Shown here one piece after another: positions 55,755 through 64,000 of a DNA stretch of 64,000 nucleotides. The position numbers and the translations under genes are program-made. The notes under the pieces were generated by a model, which had not been told where the DNA came from, made no database searches, and worked only from the letters and a program-made list of their open reading frames with translations. The number at the start of each line of letters is the position of its first letter. The stretch's first letter is position 1. Source of the DNA: Corynebacterium mycetoides (GTDB lineage: Bacteria; Actinomycetota; Actinomycetes; Mycobacteriales; Mycobacteriaceae); the NCBI RefSeq assembly GCF_900103625.1, contig NZ_LT629700.1, positions 2,046,001-2,110,000 of the forward strand, read 5' to 3'.

Positions 55755-58700
55755 CTACCCCCTGGGGTACACACCGTCCTCCCCGAGTCGCGCCGCGGGA
55801 TCGAGAAGCAGGGCGATCTCCCCGTCATGGGCGTTGCCCTCGTGGAAGCGGCGGTTCTCCACCTGGGTAAACAGCGCGCGGCGGCCCACCATGCCGGCCT
55901 CCAACCAGCCCGCACCTGCGCGCAGGCGCGCCGTCGCCCGCGAGCGCCACTCCGAAACCGACGCACCGGAGGCGGCCAGGGCCGCCTCGAACACGCCCGG
56001 GTGGGCCAGGACCACCAGCGCGCCGACGTGCCCGAAGCCCAGGGAGGTCAGCGCGGCGGCCTTCACCGTCCCCTTGCCCAGGGCCAGGGGGGAGCGCAGC
56101 CACACCAGGTTTGTCGCCTTCTCGCCCACCAGCGGGTCGACGCAGTCCAGGGAGGCGTTGGCGGGGACGGTGCCACTGGACAGGACGTCGATAAGCCCGC
56201 CGACCTGGAAGAGCGCGGCGCCTGCCTTGGAGTGGCCGGTGAGCGTCTTCTGGGAGATGACGTACATCGGCGCGCGCTCGTCGCGACCGATCGCCGGCCA
56301 GAGCAGCGAGTGCAGCTCGGACTCGTTCGGGTCGTTGGCGTTGGTGGAGGTGTCGTGCTTGGACAACACGGTGACGTCGTCAGCCGTCAAGCCGAGCGAC
56401 GCCAGCGAGCGCGCCAGGCGCGACGACGTCCCGCCGCGCGCGGCGGCGAGCACGCCCAGCCCGGGCGCCGGGATGGAGGTGTGCGCTCCGTCGCCGAAGG
56501 AGGAGGCGTAGGCGATCACCGCGTAGACCGGCAAGCCCAGTTCAGCCGCCACGGAGCCGCGCGCCACCAGGACTGTTCCGCCACCCTCCGCCTCGAGGAA
56601 GCCGCCGCGGCGCCGGTCGTTGGCGCGGGAGATGAAGCGGTCGGCGATACCCTTGGCGCGCATGGTGGCGGTTTCCGCCGTGGCGTTCATGTCGCCGAAG
56701 CCCTGCAGGGATTCGACCTGGACGTCGTCAATGCCGCCGGCGACGACGAAGTCGGCCTTGCCCACGGCGATCTTGTCCACGGCCTCCTCGATGGACACGG
56801 CGGCGGTGGCGCAGGCGCCGACCGGGTGGATCATCGAGCCGTACCCGCCGACGAGCGACTGCATCGTGTGCGCCGCAACCACGTTCGGCAGCGCCTCCTG
56901 CAGGATGTCGCTCTGCCGCTCGTGGCCGAGCAGGCGCGAGACGAACACCTTGTGCAGCGACTCCATGCCCCCGATGCCGGTGCCCTGCGTCGAGGCGACG
57001 TCGGCCGGGTGAATGGCCCGCATCAGCTCGGCCGGGGTAAAGCCTGCGGTGACGAAGGCGTCGACGGCGGTGACCAGGTTCCACACCGCGATGCGGTCCA
57101 TGTTGTCGATCATCTGCGCCGGAATGCCCCAGGCCGCGGGGTCGAAATCGTCCGGCATCTGCCCGGCGACGGTGCGGGTGAGCGTCGCCTTGCGCGGCAG
57201 CGCCGCCTTCGCGCCCGCGAGCCGCGTCACGGTCCACTCGCCGTCGACGTTGCGCACCACCGTCTTGGCGGGGTCGGCGGCCTCGTAGTCGCGCGCCTCA
57301 GCCTCGTCGGCCACCGCGAAGGTGACGTCGCGGTCGAGGAAGACCTCCGCCAGGTCGATGGAGCCCAAGTCGGTGAGGAAGTACTTGTCGGTCAGCTCGC
57401 GCACGCCGGCGCGGGCGACAACCTCGTCGCGGAAGCGCTCGTAGATGTCTTCCTCGGCGATCGCGGCGCCGTCGGCGTCGTACCACCCCGGGTTCGGGTC
57501 CTCGGCCCAGCGCACGAGCCCGGTCATCCACGCGAGCTCGAGCACGCCGGCCGCGGTGAGATCCACGTCCCCGTCGCGCCGGATGCCGTACTCGGCTTCG
57601 CGGCGGGTGCGGCCCGACCCCCAGGAGGAGACCTCGCCGATGCCGCAGATGACGACCATGTCCTCGAGCGGGCAGGTCACCTCGCCCACCTCGACACCGT
57701 CCGGCTGGGCCGGGTTGGCCAGGTTCGGAAGCGCTTTGATCTTCTTTTCGCTTGTCGACGCCCCCTCGTCCGCGCCCCCGACCGCAGGCGCCTGCGCGCC
57801 CCGGGCCAGCTCCGCGATGGACACGCCGGCGTCAGCGAGGCCGCCGGTGAGGTCGAGATCCAGCGGCGCCTCGGCCGCCTTGTCCCGCGCCTCGGGCGTG
57901 GCCAGGGTGAGGATCTCGCGGGAGATCTCCTCCGGGCTCCACACGTGGATGCCCGCGTCCTCGGCGGCGGGGACCAGCGCGTCGTTGCCGCCCATGAGGT
58001 GCGTTCCCGCGACCCAGCCGATGCGCGCCTGGGCCAGGGTGACGCCGTCGGGCCAGCCGGTCTCGGCGGACCACTTGTTCACCACGGCGTCGAGTGCCGC
58101 CTTGACCTCCCCGTAGGCGCCGTCCCCGCCGAAGGTGCCGCGGTTGGGCGAGCCCGGCAGGACGACGTGGGTGCGCCGCATGGAATCGGACGCCTGCGCC
58201 AGCTCCGCGAGCCCGGCGATGGTGCGCTCGACCGACCAGAGCAGCAGGCGCGCCTGGGTCTCGGCGTTGCCGCCGACCTCCGCCAGGGAGCCGGAGACGC
58301 TCGGCGCGGCGAAGGGGAACGCCAGGGTGGGGATCAGCGCGGGCTTTATCACCCGCACGTCCTTGCCCACGGTTTCCTTCTGCTCCTCGCCCAGCCACGC
58401 GATAAGCGCGTCGATGTCGCGGTAGCTCGACAGGTTCGCGGGCACGAGCCACAGCGCGGCGCCGGCCACCGCGTGGTCGCGGTAGAGGGTGCGCGCGAAC
58501 TCCTTGCGCGCCTGGCTGACGTTCGAGGCGGTCATGATCACCGTCGCGCCGCCGGCGAGCAGGCGCTCCACCAGCGCCGTCGCGATGGATCCGGGGGCGG
58601 CGCCCGTGACCAGGGCGATCTCGCCGGCATACTCGCCGGCGGCAGGCTCGGCGGCGGCCTGGGCGATCTCGGCGAGCGGGCCGGAGTAGCCGTGGTCGGC

Positions 58701-61700
58701 GTACCAGAGCGCCTGCTGCGCGACGGTCTCACCGGTGCCGCGGAAGCGCTCCACCGGGATGTCCGCCTCGCCCACGGCGACGCGGGCGAGGTCCTCGCGC
58801 GCCTGCGCCCAGCGGTCGTCGAAAAGCACGGCCTTGCGCGCGTCGAAGCGGGGGGTGACCTGGGAGATCCAGCCCGCGCCCAGCTCCGCCTCGACGGTCT
58901 CGAGGATGGTCGTGTCGGGGGCTTCGACCTCGGCGTGCTCGTCCTCGATGCCGAGCTTGGACAGCAGGGTCCGCGCGGTGGCGACCAGGGTGTCGGTCAC
59001 CTCGTCGCGGTAGGCGTCCAGGGCGGCGGAATCGACCACCCCGCCGCCGGAAGCCGAGCCGGCCTGCGCCGGGTGGACGGTGATGCCGTGGCGGGCGGCG
59101 ACGTTGGCGATGGCGGCGTCGATAAGCGCGGTGACCTCGGACTTCGAGTTCGCGGACGGGAGGGTGCCCAGGCTGCCGCCGCGCACCGACTCCTCCTGGC
59201 GGGTGCCCAGCAGGATCTCCGCCTCGACGTGGGGGACCCACGTGGTGGGCAGCGCCCAGGTGCCGGTGACGTGGTCGCCGACGTGCGCGGGCTTGAGCCC
59301 CGCCACGCCGAGGACCTGGCGCAGGCGGGCACCCACGGCCTCCGAGAGCACGGTGCCGAACGGCGTGTAGCCGGGCGCGGCGGTGGTCACGCGCTCGCGC
59401 AGCACGGCCACGTCCGACTCGGCGGCGCCGTCGATGGCGGGCACCCCCAGCTCGGCGGACATGTCCATGAGCAGCTGGTTGCGTCGAGACGACACGCCGC
59501 CGGTGAGCTCCTCGATCGTGTCGGAGCCGTTGATCTGCTCGACGCGGATCTTGTTCTGGAAGGCGAAGAGCACGTCGATCGCGTCGGCGGCGCTAAACGG
59601 CAGGTCGGGGGTGGGCGATCCGCCGGCCGGGGCCGGGGAGGGGGCTGCGGGCGCTGGCTCAGGCTGCTCCGTGGGCTCGTGCTCCGCGGGCTGCTCGGTT
59701 TCGGGCGCGGCGACGACGTCTGCGAGCATGACCGTGTCCTGGCTCGCCTCGACGTTGAGCACGGGGATGTGGTGCCCGATGACATCCATCTCGCGCTTGG
59801 CCAGGTTGGTCAGCGTCGGGGATGCCGCGAGGCCGACCTCGATGAGCTGATCCACGCGCCCGATGAGCAGATCCTGGGTCTCAATCCAGCGCACCGGGGA
59901 GGCGAACTGCCAGGCCAGGAGCTCGATGAGCAGGATGCGGGCGAGCTCGCCTGCCGGGGTGTTGTCCACCGTCACGCCGGTCAGGCGCTCGGAGGGGACC
60001 TCGCGTGCCACGGCGTCGATGAAGTCCTGGGTCAGCTCGAACGGGCGCGCCACCAGGTTGGGCACGTAGCGGTGCTCGAGGGTGGCCACGTCGATCTCGG
60101 CGGGCAGGAGCTCGTCGAGTTTGGCGGCGAAGGCGGGCACGCCGGAGCGCAGCACGCGGGAGTGGAAGGGGACGTCGATCCCCGGCACGGTGACGAATGC
60201 ACGCTCGCGCACCCCGTTGGCGGCAGCCGCCAAGGCGGCGAGGCCGCGCTTCGTGCCGGCGATGGAGTACTGCTGGCCGGAGATGTTGTAGTTCACAATC
60301 TCCAGGAACTCGCCGGACTCCTCGGCGATGCCGTCCACGTACGCCTCGACCTCGTCGGGGGACACGCCGATCATGTTCGGCCGCAGCGCGCCCATGCCGT
60401 AGTCCGAGGTGCCCTCGGCGTCGCGCGGGACGAGCGAACCCATGGCGGAGCCGCGCGAGTAGACGATGTCGATCACGGCCTCGAGGTCGAAAATCCCGCC
60501 GAGTGACGCAAGCGCCGTGTACTCGCCGAGCGAATGCCCGGCGAACATCGCGCCGGTGGCCAGCGCGTTGGCGTCGCGCAGCCGCTCGGTCTGCGCGTAG
60601 GCCACCACAGCGAGCGCGACCTGGGTGAACTGGGTCAGGTGCAGCACCCCGTTCGGGTGCTTGAACGCGGTGCCGTGCACGGTGATCTCGGTCGGGTTGT
60701 CGTCCACGATGCGCTGGATGGAAAACCCGAGGTTGGCCCTGGTGTGGCGGTCGGCGCGGCGCCAGATTTCGCGGGCGGCGGGGCTCGCCTCGCGGTCGCC
60801 GGTGCCCATCCCCTCGGCCTGGACGCCCTGGCCCGGATAGATGTAGGCGGTGCGCGGCTGGGCGAGCAGCGCCTGGCCGCGCGAGACCACGTCGCCGCCG
60901 ATGCGGCACGTCACCTCAAGCGCCGGGCGGATGCCCACGCGCCCGACGCGCTCGACGGTGATCTCCACGGTGTCGTCCAGCTGCACCATGCCGTACATGT
61001 TGTACGTCCAGCCGGTCACCTCCCCGTGGCGCCCGGCGACGTGCTGGGCGGTGGCCGAGAGCCACATGCCGTGCACCAGCGGGGCGTCAAGGCCCACCAG
61101 GCCCGAAGCGTTCGACGAGGTGTGGATCGGGTTGTAGTCGCCGGAGACCAACGCGAACGGTGTCATGTCGTGCGGGGCGGTGACCACCGCGCGGTCGACG
61201 AAGGAGCGCGGGGTGGCCTCCACCGCGTCCGCGTCCGGCCCGCCGCCGAACTGCGGGGCGGGTTCTGGCGGGGTGGTCGTGGTGGCGCGGCCGCGGATGG
61301 CGAAGCGGTGCATCTGGGTGGCCACAACCTCGCCGCCGGAGGAGAGCTCGAGTTCGACGGTGACGATGCGCCCGGCGGAGGACTCGTCGATGGCGCTGCA
61401 GCGCGAGGTGACGTCGATGGTGCGGCCGTCGGCAAGCTCGCGCAACGGCACGCGCAGGTCGATGAGGTGGTCGAGGTGAACGGCGTTGAGCAGGCCCTCG
61501 ATGACGGGGAAGCCGTCCGGCAGCATGCCGGAGCCGAGCGCGGTGTAGATCGCCGGCCAGCAGGGGCCGACGAGCACGTCCGGGGTGCCCACCGCGACGT
61601 CCTCTCCCAGCGCCGCACCGGTCACGGCGGTGTGCGCGGCGAGCAGGGAGGCGGGGAAGGTGAACGAGGCGCGGGCGACGCCGTCGACAAGCGAGGGCAT

Positions 61701-64000
61701 CTCGGTGATCGCGTCGCCTGCCTCGGAGACCGATCCCACGCCCGCCAGCCCCGCGAGGAGGTCGTAGACGGATGCGGGCAGGCGCTCGTCGGAGACGACG
61801 GGGGAGGCGCCGGTGGCGGCACCTTGGGGCAGGTCGATGGGGATGGTCACCTCGCGCACGTAGAACGGGCGCTGCTCCTCGGGCAGGTTGTCCCAGTAGG
61901 AGTCGGTGACGATGCGGATCGCCCAGCCGTCGGCCTCCTCGACGATCTCGAATGCGCCCTCGTCCATCGCGTAGGCGGGGTTGTCCATGAGGTGTCCGTG
62001 CCACACCATGGTCGGGGCCGCGCGCAGGTACTCCTCGACGCTGGTCGCATCCGCGAGGCGGGAGAACTGCTCGGTCGCGCCCACGCCCGCGGACGCAAGC
62101 GCGCGTGTCGACGCCTCCTCGAAGCGCCCCAACAGCTCAGCGACCGGCTCGTTCTTTGTCGTGATGCCGGCCACCGCGACGGGGCCCGGGATGATGCGCA
62201 CCTGGTCCGCGGTGTAGCGCTCGTCCTGGGCTTGCCACAGGGTGTCCTTGCCAAACCACGTCTTCAGGTTGCCGTCGATGGCCGGCACCCACGGCATCGG
62301 CTTCGGGTAGGCGTGGTGCAGAGCGATCCACCAGGCGGCGTCGCGCGGGGAGACGTGTACCTCGCGCGCCGTCGGGTACGCCGCCAGCAGCTTCTCTACG
62401 CCCTCGCGGGCGTCGACACCTGCGGCAAAGAGCGACTCGATCTCGCCGTGGTCGGTCTCGCTCAGGCGCGACTCCACCCGCTGCAGCACCGCCAGGAAGC
62501 GCTCGTTCCACGAGGAGTCGACGAACGGGTAGGCCAGCTCGACGAAGCGTTCGACCCACTCGGCGTAGGTCATCGTCTCGATGTCGCCGAAGAACGGTTT
62601 GGAGGTCGCCCCCAGCGCGGCGATGATCTCGTCGCGGCGCTCGCCGTACTCGGCGATGTCCAGGCCGGTGATCAGCCGGGATGCCCGGGCGAACGCGTTG
62701 TCCAGGTCGTGGATATCCGCCAGCAGGTGGCTTTGCGACGACGCGACGCCGCTGCGCCCGGTGCCCCGCGCGACCCAGCCGCCGTTGTCATCGGGGCTCA
62801 GCCCCGCGGTGTGCACCAGCAGGTCCTTGACGGAGTCGGTGGCCTTGGCCTCCTTGGTTGCCATGGCGACGGTGCCGATGAACACGGCGTCCACGGGCAT
62901 TGCCGGCAGACCCCAGCGCGTGGCCCACTCGCCGGTGATCAGCTCCGCGGCGCGCTCCGGGGAGTACACGCCGCCGCCGACGGTGAGGTAGGCATTGTCG
63001 TGGGCGCGCACCTCCGCGTAGGTGTCCGTGAGCAGGTCGTCCAAATCGACCCACGAGTGGTGGCCGCCGGCGTGGCCGTCTTCGACCATGAGGATGACGG
63101 GCACGTCCGGGTTGGCCTCCGCGATGCGCAGCACCGCGCGGACCTGGGTGGTCGTGCCCGGTTTGAAGGCGATGTAGGGGAAACCGTCGGCACGCAGCTG
63201 GGCGAGCAGCTCGGTGGCCTCCTCGACCTCGGGGATACCGGCGGAGATGCACACGCCGTTGAAAGGGACGCCGGCCGCGCGTGCCTTGGGCACCATGCGG
63301 GTCTGGCCGAACTGCAGGTTCCACAGGAACCGGTCGAAGAACATGGTGTTGAACTGGGCGGTGCGGCCCGGCTCGAGGTGCTCCACCAAGGTGTCCTTGT
63401 GGGCGTTAAACACCTCCTCGGAGTACATGCCGCCGCCGGCCAGCTCCGTCCAGTAGCCGGCGTTCGCGGCAGCCGCGACGATCTCCCCGTCGGCGGTGGT
63501 GGGGGTCATCCCGCCGAGGATGATGGGAGACAGGCCGGTCAGCGTGGAGAACCGGGTCTGGGTGTAGGTCAAGCCGTCGGGCAGGCGCACCAGCCGCGGC
63601 GCGAAGCGGGAGTAGTCGGCAGCGGTGGGGATTTCCGCGCCCGGCCGGGCGAGGTTGTCCCGGGCCGCGGCGGAGTCGGCGGTGATGACGGGCACGCCGG
63701 AGCCGACGACGAGCTTGGCGGTGATCCCCGCGACGGCCGAATCGAACGCGATGATGTGGGTGATCCCCTGCTCCAGCAGCGGCTGCACCTGAGCGGGGAA
63801 GTCGTGCTGGTCGTGCAGGATGGCGCCGGCGAGCTCACGCGGGGAGGTGGCCTCGAAGTCGATGCCGCAGCGCTGCGCCCACTCGGCGGCCAGGTCGACG
63901 GCGGCTGCATTGCCCGGATTGCCCGGATTGTGGAACGGGTACGCGACCGGCAGCTCGTCGAACTGGGGAGCCATCTCGGAGCCGCCGAACTCCGCCGCCT
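55755..64000 (-). CDS. fas: Type I fatty acid synthase, N-terminus beyond the window
   Basis: At least 2748 codons, open to the right edge; bacterial FAS-I proteins are about 3000 residues, so roughly 250-300 N-terminal residues (acetyltransferase part) are missing. Domains in order along the minus strand: enoyl reductase (63.6-62.7 kb, LSPIILGGMTPTTADG), MaoC-type dehydratase (near 61.14 kb, GDYNPIHTS), malonyl/palmitoyl transferase (near 60.53 kb, GHSLGEYTA), acyl carrier domain (near 59.49 kb, GGVSSRRNQ), ketoreductase (near 58.6 kb, LVTGAAPGS) and ketosynthase (Cys at 56.81 kb in GACATAAVS, His at 56.35 kb and in LTGHSKAGAA). No phosphopantetheinyl transferase domain follows. It makes C16-C18 acyl-CoA, the precursors of membrane lipids and mycolates, from malonyl-CoA supplied by the AccBC-AccD-AccE enzymes in this window. 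Confidence 0.96.
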   Translation of the reverse strand, partial: AAEFGGSEMAPQFDELPVAYPFHNPGNPGNAAAVDLAAEWAQRCGIDFEATSPRELAGAILHDQHDFPAQVQPLLEQGITHIIAFDSAVAGITAKLVVGSGVPVITADSAAARDNLARPGAEIPTAADYSRFAPRLVRLPDGLTYTQTRFSTLTGLSPIILGGMTPTTADGEIVAAAANAGYWTELAGGGMYSEEVFNAHKDTLVEHLEPGRTAQFNTMFFDRFLWNLQFGQTRMVPKARAAGVPFNGVCISAGIPEVEEATELLAQLRADGFPYIAFKPGTTTQVRAVLRIAEANPDVPVILMVEDGHAGGHHSWVDLDDLLTDTYAEVRAHDNAYLTVGGGVYSPERAAELITGEWATRWGLPAMPVDAVFIGTVAMATKEAKATDSVKDLLVHTAGLSPDDNGGWVARGTGRSGVASSQSHLLADIHDLDNAFARASRLITGLDIAEYGERRDEIIAALGATSKPFFGDIETMTYAEWVERFVELAYPFVDSSWNERFLAVLQRVESRLSETDHGEIESLFAAGVDAREGVEKLLAAYPTAREVHVSPRDAAWWIALHHAYPKPMPWVPAIDGNLKTWFGKDTLWQAQDERYTADQVRIIPGPVAVAGITTKNEPVAELLGRFEEASTRALASAGVGATEQFSRLADATSVEEYLRAAPTMVWHGHLMDNPAYAMDEGAFEIVEEADGWAIRIVTDSYWDNLPEEQRPFYVREVTIPIDLPQGAATGASPVVSDERLPASVYDLLAGLAGVGSVSEAGDAITEMPSLVDGVARASFTFPASLLAAHTAVTGAALGEDVAVGTPDVLVGPCWPAIYTALGSGMLPDGFPVIEGLLNAVHLDHLIDLRVPLRELADGRTIDVTSRCSAIDESSAGRIVTVELELSSGGEVVATQMHRFAIRGRATTTTPPEPAPQFGGGPDADAVEATPRSFVDRAVVTAPHDMTPFALVSGDYNPIHTSSNASGLVGLDAPLVHGMWLSATAQHVAGRHGEVTGWTYNMYGMVQLDDTVEITVERVGRVGIRPALEVTCRIGGDVVSRGQALLAQPRTAYIYPGQGVQAEGMGTGDREASPAAREIWRRADRHTRANLGFSIQRIVDDNPTEITVHGTAFKHPNGVLHLTQFTQVALAVVAYAQTERLRDANALATGAMFAGHSLGEYTALASLGGIFDLEAVIDIVYSRGSAMGSLVPRDAEGTSDYGMGALRPNMIGVSPDEVEAYVDGIAEESGEFLEIVNYNISGQQYSIAGTKRGLAALAAAANGVRERAFVTVPGIDVPFHSRVLRSGVPAFAAKLDELLPAEIDVATLEHRYVPNLVARPFELTQDFIDAVAREVPSERLTGVTVDNTPAGELARILLIELLAWQFASPVRWIETQDLLIGRVDQLIEVGLAASPTLTNLAKREMDVIGHHIPVLNVEASQDTVMLADVVAAPETEQPAEHEPTEQPEPAPAAPSPAPAGGSPTPDLPFSAADAIDVLFAFQNKIRVEQINGSDTIEELTGGVSSRRNQLLMDMSAELGVPAIDGAAESDVAVLRERVTTAAPGYTPFGTVLSEAVGARLRQVLGVAGLKPAHVGDHVTGTWALPTTWVPHVEAEILLGTRQEESVRGGSLGTLPSANSKSEVTALIDAAIANVAARHGITVHPAQAGSASGGGVVDSAALDAYRDEVTDTLVATARTLLSKLGIEDEHAEVEAPDTTILETVEAELGAGWISQVTPRFDARKAVLFDDRWAQAREDLARVAVGEADIPVERFRGTGETVAQQALWYADHGYSGPLAEIAQAAAEPAAGEYAGEIALVTGAAPGSIATALVERLLAGGATVIMTASNVSQARKEFARTLYRDHAVAGAALWLVPANLSSYRDIDALIAWLGEEQKETVGKDVRVIKPALIPTLAFPFAAPSVSGSLAEVGGNAETQARLLLWSVERTIAGLAELAQASDSMRRTHVVLPGSPNRGTFGGDGAYGEVKAALDAVVNKWSAETGWPDGVTLAQARIGWVAGTHLMGGNDALVPAAEDAGIHVWSPEEISREILTLATPEARDKAAEAPLDLDLTGGLADAGVSIAELARGAQAPAVGGADEGASTSEKKIKALPNLANPAQPDGVEVGEVTCPLEDMVVICGIGEVSSWGSGRTRREAEYGIRRDGDVDLTAAGVLELAWMTGLVRWAEDPNPGWYDADGAAIAEEDIYERFRDEVVARAGVRELTDKYFLTDLGSIDLAEVFLDRDVTFAVADEAEARDYEAADPAKTVVRNVDGEWTVTRLAGAKAALPRKATLTRTVAGQMPDDFDPAAWGIPAQMIDNMDRIAVWNLVTAVDAFVTAGFTPAELMRAIHPADVASTQGTGIGGMESLHKVFVSRLLGHERQSDILQEALPNVVAAHTMQSLVGGYGSMIHPVGACATAAVSIEEAVDKIAVGKADFVVAGGIDDVQVESLQGFGDMNATAETATMRAKGIADRFISRANDRRRGGFLEAEGGGTVLVARGSVAAELGLPVYAVIAYASSFGDGAHTSIPAPGLGVLAAARGGTSSRLARSLASLGLTADDVTVLSKHDTSTNANDPNESELHSLLWPAIGRDERAPMYVISQKTLTGHSKAGAALFQVGGLIDVLSSGTVPANASLDCVDPLVGEKATNLVWLRSPLALGKGTVKAAALTSLGFGHVGALVVLAHPGVFEAALAASGASVSEWRSRATARLRAGAGWLEAGMVGRRALFTQVENRRFHEGNAHDGEIALLLDPAARLGEDGVYPRG

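Noticed and set aside
55689..60506. A 1605-codon plus-strand open frame opposite fas
   Set aside because: Antisense of a codon-biased high-GC gene; no recognisable motif, no ribosome binding site.

Overview
The window is a high-GC actinobacterial chromosome segment, almost certainly from a Corynebacterium. Supporting features are a monomeric NADP isocitrate dehydrogenase, actinobacterial pyruvate carboxylase, an acyl-CoA carboxylase set (AccBC, AccD, epsilon subunit), a type I fatty acid synthase, metY-metX in tandem, AmtR-like boxes before gltB, and a gene order (folD, metX/metY, icd, trpS, upp, lpdA, prp locus, pyc, accBC, thtR, maf, accD) that I recall as the corynebacterial backbone. No rRNA, tRNA or CRISPR array was seen.

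Layout. 0-7.4 kb: trmL (cut by the window edge), folD, DUF3017 protein, metX-metY, icd, xth. 7.4-16.6 kb: a broken TRIC channel gene, trpS, a YhjD/BrkB membrane protein, a D-Ala-D-Ala carboxypeptidase, a VIT-family metal transporter, a second broken TRIC gene, a corynebacterial hypothetical gene, a small protein coupled to an NlpC/P60 protein, and upp. 16.6-27.2 kb: XRE regulator, M20 amidohydrolase, flavoprotein disulfide reductase, a wrecked methylcitrate locus (prpR with an amber codon, prpD start fused out of frame to the end of prpC), pyc, a broken secreted trypsin-like gene, and a GNAT enzyme. 27.2-34 kb: lipid precursor genes accBC and accD-accE-maf, with thtR, a Cj0069-like ATP-grasp-type gene and DUF3151. 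34.2-34.5 kb: two tandem, mutually similar mini-proteins of 47 and 36 residues closed by a perfect palindromic terminator. 34.5-42.2 kb: glnA, gltD and gltB in one direction, a complete GS-GOGAT cassette with AmtR-like boxes ahead of gltB. 42.4-47.6 kb: an SDR-helical fusion protein, a large catalase, a PH-domain protein and a polysaccharide deacetylase. 47.6-55.7 kb: an accessory island bracketed by a 78-bp direct repeat, with two 5'-truncated restriction/helicase genes joined head to head, a GIY-YIG protein, a SHOCT membrane protein, and an IS256-family element inside an ISL3-family remnant with a clean 8-bp target duplication. 55.7-64 kb: the type I fatty acid synthase, running off the right edge.

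Two themes stand out. First, at least ten genes carry a TAnnnT -10 hexamer 7 or 8 bases before their start codon, the signature of leaderless transcripts; in the trmL/folD gap two such promoters overlap back to back. Second, dispensable genes are decaying: three in-frame TAG codons, one TGA, one frameshift and two gene-fusing deletions fall in accessory genes, while every central-metabolism gene reads through intact. The mini-protein pair is the best candidate for something little described.
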